A stretch of 64,000 nt of DNA from Corallochytrium limacisporum. Taxonomy: Eukaryota > Opisthokonta. Positions 20,599-32,057 of the stretch are shown here, in pieces (position 1 is the first letter of the stretch; each line of letters opens with the position of its first letter). The notes below the pieces were generated by a model. The model ran no database searches and was not told the DNA's origin. It was given only the letters and a program-made list of their open reading frames with translations. The DNA lies in the NCBI GenBank assembly GCA_002811645.1, contig PDIP01000113.1:21266-85265 (forward strand), read 5' to 3'. The translations under genes were made by a program, and so were the position numbers.

Positions 20599-20625
20599 CC
20601 CTCCCCCCCCGGGGGGGGGGAGGGG
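20599..20625. repeat. C-tract/G-tract palindrome
   Basis: CCCT, C8, G10, AGGGG: a near-perfect inverted repeat with the CG step at its centre. Confidence 0.8.
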
Positions 20626-20938
20626 TGTCGGCGGCGCGCGCGTTCAGAATCCGGGCACTGGCGTGACACCCAGGAACATACGATCGAGATGCACTGAATA
20701 ATATTCAAGCGTCTGATGCACTGGCAATCTAATTAATTGAATACCAATGACGGGGGGAGAAGAGCCTTGGTGGGGGCAAGGGAAGGGGTTCCTGGGGGTG
20801 AGGTGGGAGCCGGGCACACCGTCGTAAGGAACCGCAAAGGAAAAGAGGGAGGGGGGCAGGGGACGGGGGGGGGTACTCCGCGCTCGCCTTTTGGCTGACG
20901 GTGGGTGTCTGAGTGCGTGTGTGTGCGCCCGACCAAAA

Positions 20939-20967
20939 ACCCCTCCCCCCGGCCCCCGGGGGGGGGG
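20939..20967. repeat. C-tract/G-tract palindrome
   Basis: CCCCT, C6, GG, C5, then a G10 run; the same family as the palindrome 340 bases upstream. Confidence 0.8.
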
Positions 20968-22018
20968 AGACGAGAGAGTGAGAGAGCTCAGCGGTGGGGT
21001 TGTTCGGGGGCCGCTTTATTCCCAAAGTGAACCCCTCCCGCTCCCCCCCCCTCGCCGGCCAGCCGCGGGACACGGACAAAAGGCGAAAACCAACTTTTTA
21101 GGCCTTAGTCTCTCTCTCTCGCTCCATTTTTTTTGCGTTTGATTTTCATATTTTTTTAATGGTTTTTTTTGCTGACCAAGACAAACATTCGGAACAGCCG
21201 TGGCAGACAGACAGCCATCGGTTCAGAACTACCAATTGGTAAAAGCTCTGTCCAAATCTCTCGCGGGTGGTGGAAAGTTAGAATCACTCGTTTGTTGGTG
21301 GTCATGGCACTCTCTCTCTCTTTTTCTGCGTCAATGCGGTTGGTTGGCAGTGGTGGTGGTGATGCTGAAGAGGTGTTGATCTCCAACACTACAAATCGCA
21401 ACTGACCCCCTTCATAACACCCTATCGCGGGGTTCAATCATCATTCATCGCAAACCAATGAAGCGGAAAGTGGCACACGACCATGTTAACCTTGTCCCGC
21501 GTAAAATGGTGGGTGAGCCAGTGGGACTGGTCGTGACGCAGTAGCAGTGATTGATGGGGTCCCGGTTCGGGTCAACAATCTTCCGGTCAGCAACCATCGC
21601 TGACATACAAAATTATCTTTGGAATTGGAAACACGGGGTTTCACCAGATCTCAGTACTTTCAGTGCCGGCGGCACGTTGTCACATGGCCCGGGCGAGTTT
21701 GAGGGATCCCGTTCTTGCGGTTGTGAGATGCGGGGCAAGGGTGATTCTGTTAGTCCTGCCGCCCACCCCTATCCCTTCAAGTGTGGTTGCTCTTCAACGC
21801 TCACACCATAGTGAATTTATCGTACACTTTCGCCAATGATCTCTGATCTCGGTACCATCCGTGGAATTGAATAATTCGCAGATGGCTGGCGAAAACCCAG
21901 CAAAAAGAACGTGACAGTCCGACCACCACTCGCACTTACACACACGCACACACACGCACACGCACAAGCACGCAGTGCCGCCTTAGCCCATCCCCTCTCC
22001 TCCTCACCTCTTCGGTTG

Positions 22019-22295
22019 TTACGAATTCTTCGTTCCTTTATCGTTTTTATTTATATGCTCTAGCGCCGAAATACAGGAGTCGATTTTGCGAAACGGGTCC
22101 GCTGGACTATGTCGTCGTAAACCCCAAGCCAAAAAATGAACAGTCGTGTCGGCATTTTCTTTGCTTTCTCCAGGCTCGCTGACTCCTGGAGAACCGGTCG
22201 GTAGCAAAAAGGGGGGGGGGGTGTGAACCACCGGACTGGCCCGAAGAGCGATACGTCCAGCGAGGCACGTTCACTCCGGTCTTAGGCTTGTCCAT
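22019..22295 (-). CDS. Possible two-exon small gene (hypothetical)
   Basis: Not recognised. An ATG at 22295 opens a frame of 64 bases (MDKPKTGVNVPRWTYRSSG) ending at a GTGGTT donor. A C/T tract and CTCCAG acceptor follow, and the second exon runs from 22185 to the TAA at 22019. Removing the 46-base intron (22186-22231) keeps the frame open for a 76-residue acidic product. The intron contains the homopolymer run of ten C bases on this strand. The alternative reading, without splicing, is a frameshift in that run, so an assembly homopolymer error could equally explain the two frames. It is divergent from aspartokinase (370 bases between starts). Weakly supported: short ORFs are common by chance. 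Confidence 0.25.
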
Positions 22296-22665
22296 ACTCA
22301 GTGCACCTTGTCGGGCAATTGTTGGACCACGCTATTGAACGGAAATGGTCAGGTGTTCTTCTCTCCTGCGTGGTTGGCTGCGTGGAAATGATACTGGGTG
22401 CCACTTAATGTGTTTACTGTGGTACAAATCCCTACCATTGATCTGTGTGCTGGTACTCGAGATGTGTTAAAGAGGTGCTGAAGTAAGAGTGCGTACGAGA
22501 GCGCATACGAGATCAAAAGGTCCACTGAAACCAACCACTGAAACCATGCGACGATGAAACAGCTCTACTGAACAGTCAGAATATGGTCCAACTATGATAA
22601 CCATGGACTAGGAATACGTTTCAGAGACGACAGTGTATTAGGTAGAGAACAAACACACGAAAACC

Positions 22666-24861
22666 ATGACAGAGCACGCATCGCTAGCAACATCGCCTCA
22701 AGTGGGCAAAAACCAGTCTGTCTACGTCATGAAGTTTGGCGGAACAAGTGTAGGAACTGGAGAACGCATGAGCCGAGTAGCAGACATCGTACTCGAATAT
22801 AGCTCCGCGGGATGTCCTTCGGTCGTCGTTCTGAGCGCCATGAGCTCGTACGTGAAGAAGGAAGGTACCACGTCACGCTTGATTGCTGCAGCAAATGCTG
22901 CGATCAAGCAGGATGAGGATACCATGAGCAATATGCTCCACCTTCTGCAGGCTAGCCATATTGTTGCGATCCACGAAGCTTTGGGCACCACACAAGAAAG
23001 TCTTACCCTGCAGAAAGACGTTAGCGACCTGATTGACCGTTTACGACAGTTTCTGAACGCTATTGCCACTATTGGGGAGCTGAGTGCACGCAGCCACGAC
23101 TACATCATGGGTGCGGGAGAGGTACTGAGCACCAAGATTTTCAGTGGGGTCCTCCGCCAGAAGATTAGCAAGCTCTACCGGGACGAAGACGAAAAACCAC
23201 GGGTGCGGTGGTGTGATTTGAGCAAAATCGTACCGATCAGCAACTCGGATCGGCTGTGTGACCAAGCATTCTTCAATGACCTCCGTCAGAGTGTCTGTAA
23301 TGCGATGACAGGAGACAGCGGCCGCAAACTGGGAGCGAAGGACGTGGTTGTGGTGACAGGCTACATCGGAGACATGCCCGGAGGAATCCTCGAGGCTGTT
23401 GGACGTGGCTACACGGACTTTACAGCCTCTCTCATTGCATCAGGACTACAGGCACAGGAGTTGATCATTTGGAAGGAAGTGGACGGTATCTTCAGCGCGG
23501 ATCCGCGGAAGATTAAAGATGCGAGGCTTTTGGAACGGGTTACGCCCGAAGAGGCGGCAGAACTCACCTTCTACGGCAGCGAAGTGATTCACCCATTCTC
23601 CATGGAGCAGGTCATGACCCGTAAGATTCCTATCCGTATCAAGAATACTTTCAAGCCACATCTTCAGGGAACGTTGGTGGATCCCACGGACGCATGGGAT
23701 ATGAAGCATTGGAAAACGCGCGGAGCGGTTGCTGTAACGGCCAAAGAGGATGTTACCGTGATTACGTTACGGTCAAACCGAAAGCACATTAATCATGCGT
23801 TTCTGGCCAAGCTCTTCGGCATCTTGCACCAACATCGAGTTAATGTCGACATGATCAGTACGAGTGAGGTCGATGTTAGCCTGACTATTGCCAAGAAACG
23901 AGGCCTTGACGATGCAGTGGCGGAACTGCGTGGCTTGGGCGAGGTCGAAATTAAGACCGGGCTTGCTATCATTTCGGTCATCGGCCAACGCATGAAACAC
24001 ATCACTGGCATGGCTGCAGCCATCTTCATGGTTCTGGGTCGGGAGGGAGTCAACCTGGAAATGATCAGTCAAGGTGCCAGTGAGATAAATGTGAGCTGTG
24101 TGATCCAGCAGGACCAGATCATGAAGGCCACTGAGTGCCTACACGAGTATATCATTCTGCAGAACCCCGTTCACAGTGGCACGCAGAGCCCGCGAGAAGA
24201 ACAGGCTGGCTTTGAGCTAGAGGATCTGCAGGCGTCGCAGCCTGCCGACGCTGCAGCGGCCCAATCCGTGTCTCCCCCGGAAAGCCGCTCGGGCTCCATC
24301 GACAGGCGCCAGGCACGCCTCCCCGACGAAGGCGTCCTCCGCCGCAGTAGCGGTACTGGCAGCCAGGTTACGGTCGCTGCTGCTGGATCCCAGAAGACGA
24401 CGGATGCAGACATCGTCAAGATTAAAGCGGAGCCCAAGACCATTCCTGTCGACAAATCCAGAGCCAACGGAGGAAACGAAGGCTGCGATGCGGCAGCTGG
24501 ACAATTGGGGAAGAGTCCCAATATGACACGCGTGGTCAGCTCGCCGGAATTCCGCACATTCCTCAGCGAAGTAAACCGCGAAACTCTACTGGCGTCCGCA
24601 AATCGTCAATACGCGAAGACAGGGTCCAGTAATAGTGCCACAAAGCAGGTCAGTGACACCGGCACGTCTGTGCGCTTCAGCTTCGGTAGCGGAGACAGCA
24701 ACGATGATGCCAACGGCGACGACGACTGCAAGCGCATCGAACGGGAAACACGGTCTCTGCCCGAGGCCCCCGCCGCAGAGGTCGGTGCACGCAACGGTGA
24801 TGCCCCCGCCGCAGAGGTCGGTGCACGCAACGGTGATGTGCAATTTCCTGTAGATATCTAG
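22666..24861 (+). CDS. HOM3: Aspartokinase, fungal (HOM3) type
   Basis: Catalyses ATP-dependent phosphorylation of L-aspartate, the first step towards threonine and methionine (and lysine in diaminopimelate-pathway organisms). The kinase signature VMKFGGTSVG is at about 22-31. Further conserved blocks are GEVLSTKIFSGVL, GRGYTDFTASLIASGL, WKEVDGIFSADPRK and YYGS-like FYGSEVIHPFSMEQV. Two ACT domains follow (about 364-412 with MISTSEVDVSL; 432-482 with EMISQGASEINVSCVI), the usual site of feedback inhibition by threonine. The insertion GTTSRLIAA after SSYVKKE is typical of fungal enzymes. The enzyme normally ends near residue 505; here a disordered, charged extension runs to 731 and carries a perfect 12-residue duplication close to the end. 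Start is the ATG at 22666. It converges on the arrestin gene with 135 bases between stops. No fused homoserine dehydrogenase is present. Confidence 0.93.
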   Translation: MTEHASLATSPQVGKNQSVYVMKFGGTSVGTGERMSRVADIVLEYSSAGCPSVVVLSAMSSYVKKEGTTSRLIAAANAAIKQDEDTMSNMLHLLQASHIVAIHEALGTTQESLTLQKDVSDLIDRLRQFLNAIATIGELSARSHDYIMGAGEVLSTKIFSGVLRQKISKLYRDEDEKPRVRWCDLSKIVPISNSDRLCDQAFFNDLRQSVCNAMTGDSGRKLGAKDVVVVTGYIGDMPGGILEAVGRGYTDFTASLIASGLQAQELIIWKEVDGIFSADPRKIKDARLLERVTPEEAAELTFYGSEVIHPFSMEQVMTRKIPIRIKNTFKPHLQGTLVDPTDAWDMKHWKTRGAVAVTAKEDVTVITLRSNRKHINHAFLAKLFGILHQHRVNVDMISTSEVDVSLTIAKKRGLDDAVAELRGLGEVEIKTGLAIISVIGQRMKHITGMAAAIFMVLGREGVNLEMISQGASEINVSCVIQQDQIMKATECLHEYIILQNPVHSGTQSPREEQAGFELEDLQASQPADAAAAQSVSPPESRSGSIDRRQARLPDEGVLRRSSGTGSQVTVAAAGSQKTTDADIVKIKAEPKTIPVDKSRANGGNEGCDAAAGQLGKSPNMTRVVSSPEFRTFLSEVNRETLLASANRQYAKTGSSNSATKQVSDTGTSVRFSFGSGDSNDDANGDDDCKRIERETRSLPEAPAAEVGARNGDAPAAEVGARNGDVQFPVDI
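24766..24837 (+). repeat. 36-bp perfect tandem duplication in the aspartokinase tail
   Basis: Units 24766-24801 and 24802-24837 are identical and in frame. Each encodes APAAEVGARNGD. Confidence 0.95.
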
Positions 24862-24996
24862 AACACACTGCAATGCCACGAATACAGCACAACTAGTGTA
24901 TACTACCCATGAAAAACCAAAACTAGGTACATTTGAATACTTGGAATTCTTTATTTCCGTTCACTCTGGCAAATTGTGCATTCACATTCACCTGTA

Positions 24997-27900
24997 TTAG
25001 TACTCCTCGTCAGAGCTGAGGTCAATCTCATCCTCGTGATCGTGAAGGTTTTGCAGAGACTGATTGGGCGATGAGTCCGTAGGGCGGCCCGTACTGCTGC
25101 CGCTTCCGCTCTGACCGCTTTGGCGCATCATGATCGCCTGGTGGTTCTCGGCGGCCATAGCTTGCTCTGCAACGTGGTCAAAGTCCTCACTTCGAGTGGC
25201 CAGGAACATGGGATAGTCCTCAGTGTAGAAGGACAGGCGAGTTCCATCCCGACTCGACACCGCATCGTCCTCGGGCATTTCGTCCGCGCCAAGGGATCCT
25301 GTGGACAGAGAAACGCGCATGTCGTTGGTGGACATGTTGGGGCTCTGGTCACCCATGGGTGCCGTGCTGGTTTCTCCAAAGTTCGTCGAATTGGCGTCTT
25401 CGCGGTTGGACGCCAGTGGTGATGACCCTGTGCCACCTTCGCCACTAGCAAGTACGCCACGCGGTGCCAGGCTAATGCGACGCTCGTACTCCTCAATCTC
25501 TGCACGCTCGTCGTAGTGTCCGGTGTACTCGGTCTCGTGGTCCGCCATGCCGGTGGCCGCACTGGAACCCCGAATGACCTGAGATATTGTGTTGCGCGGC
25601 AGTTGAGCTTCTGCACTCATGGCCGCGGCAGCAGTTAGCTGATCGTATTGCTCTGGTGGTGCATCCATCACCGCCGCGAAGTCACCCATGTCCATCATCG
25701 TCGCAGCCACAGTGTCCAAGATCTGTGGGAAGGCATTGGGGAAGCTCACAGCTACATCGTAGGGTGGCGGTTCCTCCTCGACGACAGACTGCAGATCGTG
25801 TTGACGAGCAGTGGAGACCATGAACGGAGATTGAACCTTGCGCAGACGCTCCATGAGCTGCTGCGCAGCTGCACGTTCGCTTTGATTGGCCCTCGGTGAC
25901 AGATTGATCTTGGTCATGTCGAACAGATCATTGGGGTCTAACCCGAGGGACTCGCGGAGTTCGTCATGGCCATCATTGGGCTGCGCAGGCTTCGGCGTGT
26001 TACTGGCCCAAGTGCCACCTGGAGCATTGATGATCTCGCCTGTGGCGGAACGGACGACAATGTCGTAGTCTCTGATCACATCGTAGGCAGGCAAGGCCTT
26101 TGGAGCAGTCATGGGCATGACAGTTACGTCTGACTGCGAACCGGGGTCTGACAACATGTTCGTAATGGTGTTTGATGTGAGATGGGCCTGTTGCTCACGA
26201 GGAATGGGTCTCGGTGCGCTACGGACACCCGGAGCCGCACTCGCACTGCGATGTATGGCCAGTGCTGACAAAGTCGTGTGCTCGCCCGTGTTCTCAGGTC
26301 GCAGACGTGGAGACATGGATCCAGAGGTCAGGCGACCCGGGCTCAGACCCGGGTGTGGAGACTCTTGGGGCAGGGTGACTTGGGGACCCTCTTCCACGAA
26401 CAAATTGAAAGGTTCTTCCAGTAGAGCCATGTCGACCAGGGAACCACGATGACTACCCGGCCGAGAATTGTTACGTGATGCTGGCCGCGAAGAGGGTCGC
26501 GAAGAGGGCCTTGACAATTGACCTCCGGTAACTTCGTCCGCAAATTCAGCCGCAGAGGAACGCAGCTGGTTCAGTCGCTGCTCAGTTGGCGTTCCTTTAT
26601 TCAGGAGCTCAGCGTGGGCGGCCCGGGCCACTCGCCAGTGGCTACCGCGTAGATCGCTGAGGTGAACGGGCATTTGCACCTTGAAGTTGCCTCCACGACT
26701 AACTTTGATTTCCACCACGATCACGTATTGAATGGTTAAACCGAGTGCACGTTCCATGGGCACCGTAGGCACTAGCCGATTGACGTCCGTAGTGTGATCA
26801 TCAAAGTAGCCAAGACACATGATGGGCTGTACATCACCACCCCTGATCAGCTCTCCATTCTCATCCCGTTCCCGATCTTTGTCTCGCTGCTCTGGGTCCG
26901 CGTCGCGATCGCGTGGGCTCACGGCATCTTGAATATCATGCATCATTCGATCGTGAATTGAGCCCATGATCGTGGCCGCCTCTCCTTGGGCACCCAGAAT
27001 GCGGTTGGGCATCATCGTTGGCCCCCTGTTAGCGCCACGCAGACGTGGTGAGGTCATTAAATCAGCATCAGTGGTGCCATTCGGCAAGCTAGACAGGCTC
27101 GCAGACTGATCTACGTAGCTATGTAGCCGGCGCCGCGAGCCATTGGCGTTGATGCTGGCCCCGCTGGCAGTAGATCCGACCGATGTGCTCAAAAAGGACG
27201 GCATATCTGCAAGTTGATGGTTACCCCTCTGATCCGGGCCCGAGTCTGTCTCGCTCAGAATGGGGTGGGAAGCCGCACTGAGGTTACCGTTGGATCCCGG
27301 GGCTGCTAGTGCACCGTTCTCAATGACAGCAATCGGGGTGCTCTTAGTCCGGAAGCGTTTGAAGGGACTGCGGGAGCGCGAAGAGTTAGAGCTCACAGAC
27401 TTACCCCGGCTGCGACTGCGAGCGCCGCCATTGGAGTCATTGCCGTTTTGTTGTCGATTCTTGTTAGACGCAGACATCGAATTTTTACGGCTCCGAGCAC
27501 GCGAGCGGCGAGGTTCGGGCCTAGTCTCGTCAATGGCAAACGGCACTTCAAAATGCATTACACGGGCCTTGCCCGAGGTGATGGGAAACATGGATGGAGC
27601 ATTGTCATCATCAAACCGAATTGTGTTGACAACACTGTCAGTCATAGGAGCCATACTCATACGTTGATCAAACATCTGCACACGTTGCCTCAGCGTCACC
27701 TCAACCCCCTCGATCCTGACGAAATCACTGAAATTGGCCAGATGCAAACGACAAAGTGCCAGTTCGTCCCGATAATACACACCCTTGTTCGCAAATAGGC
27801 GGGCCCGGACTTTCTTACCCTTGCGTACTCCCAGCAGGAATGCCTTCTCGGCGGTGGCCACCGGGGGCGGTGCCATGCGCAGAGTGGGGACTAAGTTGTG

Positions 27901-29412
27901 ATCCAACACGGAGGGCGGAGCTCCGGTGCTGTTGTCGCGGGATAGCGATCTTGTTGTCGCTGAATCTGTACTAAACTCCCCCATTCCCGGCACCACGGAG
28001 TCAAAGTCACCGTCTGCCTCCGTGGCGTTTAAGGTTCCACGAGACCGTGTAATGTTCTCACCTCGAGAGCGCATCTGATCCTTGACGGGATCATGGCCTT
28101 TTCCGTACTTTGGACCGTCACTGGGCTTGATTTGTTCCACTTGGCCCGGTCCTTCCTCACCGAGCAAAGGGTTGTCCATTTCTGGTACGTGCCGCTGCAG
28201 AGAAACGCGCTTCTGAAATTTCTTTGTGATTCGCAGATTTATGCGGTTTTTGCCCAGCTCTGCGGGAATGGACCTCTGTCCTGGGGCCGGTCGCACGTGC
28301 ACAATGTAACCCTGAATTTCATGGTAGACTCCAACAATATGATTCGCATTGGCGATGCGCGATCCAGTCGGCTCGTCGCGGACCCTTGTGCTCTTCAAAT
28401 CCTTGGCTGTATGGGGTGTGGTGCTCATGCGCAGATTCGTTCGTAGCTGTGCCACGTCGTCCATTATGACTTGATCTAGTGCAGAACTTCCCACAGCACC
28501 ACCGTTGGGGAGTGCGACCAAGTGATCCTTCTTTTGTGTGACGTAGCATCCGCAGCTGGGTGGTAGTGCTGCTGGGACTTGGAACGCAAAGGGGAAGTCG
28601 TAGGAACCAGGCGGGATCCCGTAGAACGAGGCTGGGCTGGATTGACGCGCCGAGTACAGCGTACGCAGCCGGAGCTTGCGGTGGTGCTTAAACTTTTGCA
28701 CCAGAATGCACCGGTAGAAAATAACAATGTCTTGCAAACTGTTTGGGTGGCCCTCATTGACTTCCAAATGCAAGGCACCACTTACCATTTCACCCGGTCC
28801 GACATCACCGTTGGCGAGTCTGATGCCTAGTTTGCGGTACTCTGGAAAAGAAAGAATCCGCTGCATCTCTGCATGTTTGTGTGAATGGCTCCGTGCGGTT
28901 GCCAGTAATCCTGCGTCGGCAGTGCGGACCTGTCGATTATTGGACGTTTGGTTCCCCCGTTGCGATCCGTTGCTGCCATTGGTCCTATTTCGTGTGGACG
29001 TTTGCTGGGAAATACCGGCCAAGGAATCTAAGAGTTGATCATTCACTGCATTGCCATTTCGGTCATTAGCTGCCGCTGCTGCCCGACCACTGTTCTGCCG
29101 TGAAAGACTCTGCTCATCCCCGTGCTGTTGCCGTAGCTGATTCAGGGCTTCCTGTTGTTCCCGTAACTGATTCAAAGCCTGGACTTCGTTTGCGTCCATA
29201 CTATATGATAATGAAGACCTTCGTCGGAATACCCGACTTGCTTTGGTTACCATTGACCCACTTCTCCAATTGGCGGGCTGGCCTGCATTTGCTGCACGCG
29301 TGTCCGGAGAGGTGGGCGGAGATCCAATATCCGACAAGGGCGTTGCGGGTCGGTCTGCGGGATGCATGACACCAAGGTCATCCATCGGGCCCTCTGAACG
29401 GTCTGAGTCCAT
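24997..29412 (-). CDS. Long alpha-arrestin with PPxY motif
   Basis: A 1471-residue protein with an arrestin fold split by long disordered inserts. The N-terminal 175 residues are Gln/Asn/Ser rich. An arrestin N-like domain begins near 181 (FPEYRKLGIRLANGDVGPGE, then YGIPPGSYDFPFAFQVP, the family's PxGxYxFPFxFxLP element). Arrestin C-like strands occur at about 517-585 (VRARLFANKGVYYRDELALC) and 889-920 (GLTIQYVIVVEIKVSRGGN, VQMPVHLSDL). The C-terminal region contains EEPPPYDV (about 1213, a PPxY motif) and LPAYDV (about 1107, an LPxY variant). In characterised alpha-arrestins such motifs bind WW domains of NEDD4/Rsp5 ubiquitin ligases, and the protein sorts plasma-membrane cargo for endocytosis. 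It is far longer than typical ARRDC or ART proteins. The ATG is at 29412. The family is confident; the cargo and the ligase partner are inference. Confidence 0.85.
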   Translation of the reverse strand: MDSDRSEGPMDDLGVMHPADRPATPLSDIGSPPTSPDTRAANAGQPANWRSGSMVTKASRVFRRRSSLSYSMDANEVQALNQLREQQEALNQLRQQHGDEQSLSRQNSGRAAAAANDRNGNAVNDQLLDSLAGISQQTSTRNRTNGSNGSQRGNQTSNNRQVRTADAGLLATARSHSHKHAEMQRILSFPEYRKLGIRLANGDVGPGEMVSGALHLEVNEGHPNSLQDIVIFYRCILVQKFKHHRKLRLRTLYSARQSSPASFYGIPPGSYDFPFAFQVPAALPPSCGCYVTQKKDHLVALPNGGAVGSSALDQVIMDDVAQLRTNLRMSTTPHTAKDLKSTRVRDEPTGSRIANANHIVGVYHEIQGYIVHVRPAPGQRSIPAELGKNRINLRITKKFQKRVSLQRHVPEMDNPLLGEEGPGQVEQIKPSDGPKYGKGHDPVKDQMRSRGENITRSRGTLNATEADGDFDSVVPGMGEFSTDSATTRSLSRDNSTGAPPSVLDHNLVPTLRMAPPPVATAEKAFLLGVRKGKKVRARLFANKGVYYRDELALCRLHLANFSDFVRIEGVEVTLRQRVQMFDQRMSMAPMTDSVVNTIRFDDDNAPSMFPITSGKARVMHFEVPFAIDETRPEPRRSRARSRKNSMSASNKNRQQNGNDSNGGARSRSRGKSVSSNSSRSRSPFKRFRTKSTPIAVIENGALAAPGSNGNLSAASHPILSETDSGPDQRGNHQLADMPSFLSTSVGSTASGASINANGSRRRLHSYVDQSASLSSLPNGTTDADLMTSPRLRGANRGPTMMPNRILGAQGEAATIMGSIHDRMMHDIQDAVSPRDRDADPEQRDKDRERDENGELIRGGDVQPIMCLGYFDDHTTDVNRLVPTVPMERALGLTIQYVIVVEIKVSRGGNFKVQMPVHLSDLRGSHWRVARAAHAELLNKGTPTEQRLNQLRSSAAEFADEVTGGQLSRPSSRPSSRPASRNNSRPGSHRGSLVDMALLEEPFNLFVEEGPQVTLPQESPHPGLSPGRLTSGSMSPRLRPENTGEHTTLSALAIHRSASAAPGVRSAPRPIPREQQAHLTSNTITNMLSDPGSQSDVTVMPMTAPKALPAYDVIRDYDIVVRSATGEIINAPGGTWASNTPKPAQPNDGHDELRESLGLDPNDLFDMTKINLSPRANQSERAAAQQLMERLRKVQSPFMVSTARQHDLQSVVEEEPPPYDVAVSFPNAFPQILDTVAATMMDMGDFAAVMDAPPEQYDQLTAAAAMSAEAQLPRNTISQVIRGSSAATGMADHETEYTGHYDERAEIEEYERRISLAPRGVLASGEGGTGSSPLASNREDANSTNFGETSTAPMGDQSPNMSTNDMRVSLSTGSLGADEMPEDDAVSSRDGTRLSFYTEDYPMFLATRSEDFDHVAEQAMAAENHQAIMMRQSGQSGSGSSTGRPTDSSPNQSLQNLHDHEDEIDLSSDEEY

Positions 29413-31525
29413 TTTTTTGCTCTGGACGTGTGTGTTCTCTGTGTAGTGTTCTTTAACTCTCTACTCCGAAGCTAGCGTGGCTTCATTGCGGTTGAACAGT
29501 TGGTCTTATTTTCCAGTACGGGCATTCAATTATTTTCATGTATGTGTACTGATTCGATACCAATCTATACTTCTCATGTGCTGTTTAGTTGATACTATTT
29601 CATGCCAATGCTGTCAAGCCCGTCCGTCTACCTTCGGGGATCAAATCTACTTTGGGCGACGGTATTTTCGGTCCAAATTCATCGCAGGCCATGGCAGTTC
29701 CATGACATCAGGTCGAGTGTCCTCCTTGATCTACCCCTAGTATTTCGGCCAACAACATTGCAAACAACCGAAAAATCACCATCATGTACATGCACCGCCA
29801 AGTATTGTGTGGTGCACACACACGCACATTCTCTCTCGCTCATGCCTGGGTTCAAAATGGAGAACGCGAGGAATCACGGGACGAAAGGGCGGGGGTGGCG
29901 AGGAGCTAATAGGCTGTCACGGCCGCGCACTACAGCAGACAGTGAGAGAGAGAGAGAGAGGGAGAGCGAGAAAGGCAGGCGGAAGAGTGGAGAGGAGAGG
30001 AGAAGGTGACACAGTGCAGAATGAACCGAGGCAACAGGGCCGAGGGGTCCCCTCAGCAGAAAAAAAAGACGAGAGAAAACTTTAAAAAAGAAAGGGAGCG
30101 ACAAGAGGGAGACACAAAATTAAAAATAATGAGGGAGGAAGACCCAGAAATCGATTTCAGATCCCGATACACCTAACGGAGTCTCCTCTCCCCCCCCCCT
30201 TTCCACCCCAACCCAGTCTGCTCTGCACCTGTTGACCTTTTATATTCCTTGAATCAGGCCAGGGGGAGACCATGGCCTGCCTGCCCCAGCCTTCCCTCCT
30301 CTCCCCTCCTCCTCCTCCTCCTCTCCTGCCCCCCCCCCTCCCCTCCCTTCCCTTCGCTTCCCTTTCTCATTCCAAAGGTATTCTGGCTTGTCCTTCCCGT
30401 CTGCCATCCCTCTTAGTCCACAGATTTCTAAGCTTCTGTCAACCGGGAAGGGATGCAACAACAGGTTCAATAATGAATGTAGCTACAAATTCTGTCGCAG
30501 ATCGAAGAAAGGACGAGCGCACCGCACTGCCCGGGAAAAAGGCGGCCCCAGGACAGCGATATTCGTTGCCTGTGGTGCAGGGCGGGACAGGAGGCCTCCA
30601 CTTTCTCAAACTTACTTGAAACTGAACCACTCTCGAGATGGTCCGCTACTATGACGGTGTGCACTCTCCGCGTCACTCACACACATCATGCGCATATTAA
30701 GCTCGCCCCACCGCCCCGATTCTATGCCCCCATCTGTGGGTTTCTGGATCCCGCGCACGTTGGGGCGACAGACAGAGGAGAGAGGAAACAGCCCCTTCCT
30801 GCTTCATTTTCAAGTTTTGGCCTAACTAGTGTTCCGTGCGGGACGCAACCTTGGTATGGGCGCCCGGAGCTCTGAGTTGATTTGGAAGAAGTATGTTAAA
30901 AAAATGCAAGCAGCAACCACGCACACAAAACACGGACACAGACTTTCTAGTAGTTGTAGGTGCGTGTGCGTGCGTGCGCTGCCGTGCTGATGGCTCGTTG
31001 CAACGGCCAATTCCAATGCGAAAGCATTCCTAGAGGAGAGGAAGTCATTGGTAGCGAATTCGGAACAAGAAAATGTTCGTACAGAAGAACATTCGACGAC
31101 ATAGCGAACAAAAGCAACGGGCGCTAACAACGACCCACAGCGAGTCGGGCACGGGGCCCGCAGCCTCCAGTGGCGGAGGGTTGTTCACGTTCTGGGCTGA
31201 TTTGGCAACAGAGTTCGGATGTATGACCATTTAATTCACCAGCACCCAGCGGTCACAAACACGGGATTTGGCGTACGGGTGCAGTTCCCGCGGGGAACCG
31301 GAACACAGCATGTCCAGTCATGGTCACACGAACGCCGATGTACAGAGTCCACATACTGCACGTCAGTGGTATTGGCTGAAAAAATTTGATTGGGTTCGGA
31401 AACATGTCGTGGTGTGTGATGCTGCCATAATCTTTCAGGAGACATACCGCCTGGTGTGTGTCTTCGGTGTAAGAGTACTGCTGCAATATGCACAACATGC
31501 CATTCCACGCGGTATAGCCGTCGGT

Positions 31526-31558
31526 CATCATCATTCATTCATTCATTCATTCATCCAT
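31526..31558. repeat. (TTCA)n microsatellite
   Basis: About five uninterrupted TTCA units flanked by imperfect ones (CATCAT and CATCCATC). Confidence 0.85.
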
Positions 31559-32005
31559 CTCTCATCTCGTGACTATTGGATTCACCAGTACCGCGACGCA
31601 TTCATCAGTTGCGTCCCCATCTTCGAAAAAAATAAACCTACCCTTGGTGGTGGTGTTTGGTAGCTATCGCACCTGTCTGAACGGCCCGGCAACAGTGGGG
31701 TCACAACGCCTGGAATGCGAGGCCGCCCGGGGGAGGGGGGTCAACCACTGGCGGCAAAGTATTAGGTATTTCGACAACGGCCGTGTCCCGCTCATACCTC
31801 CCCAACCTCCGCGTTTTCGTTCGCATTGCCTTTCTTAGTCTGGAGAAAGAAGGAAGGAGAAAGGGGGGGGGGAGGGGGGAAGTAGGCCGGGAGGGAGTCC
31901 TTACCCAAAAGAAAACCGCTGGCGGTATTCAGTACTGGCGGTGGGGACGATGAGGGCGCCAGGTACGGTATACGTAAGAAATGAAGTGAGCCTGGAAGAG
32001 CGAGG

Positions 32006-32016
32006 CCCCCGGGGGG
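32006..32016. repeat. Short C-tract/G-tract palindrome
   Basis: C5 followed directly by G6 in non-coding DNA. Confidence 0.6.
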
Positions 32017-32057
32017 AAGGGTGGGGGTTTGGGACTTGGGGCCACATGCGGAGAGTT

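Larger units (their letters stand above)
19283..22665. other. Gene-poor region with low-complexity DNA and possible small exons
   Basis: 3.4 kb without a long gene. It contains a (CA)n tract (19950-19971), two C/G palindromes (20599-20625 and 20939-20967), CT-rich runs near 20211-20228 and 21109-21122, and a G11 run at 22211-22221. A short reading frame starting with ATG at 19726 (MDPLTYSRDPSDLNVKTH) runs into a GTGAGT donor at 19781 and may be a first exon, but no downstream exon fits its phase clearly. A possible two-exon gene at 22019-22295 is listed separately. Confidence 0.5.

Noticed and set aside
31236-31663. Three overlapping ORFs of about 93-131 codons on both strands
   Set aside because: All three cannot be coding; none shows a known motif, and the TTCA repeat contributes to open frames.
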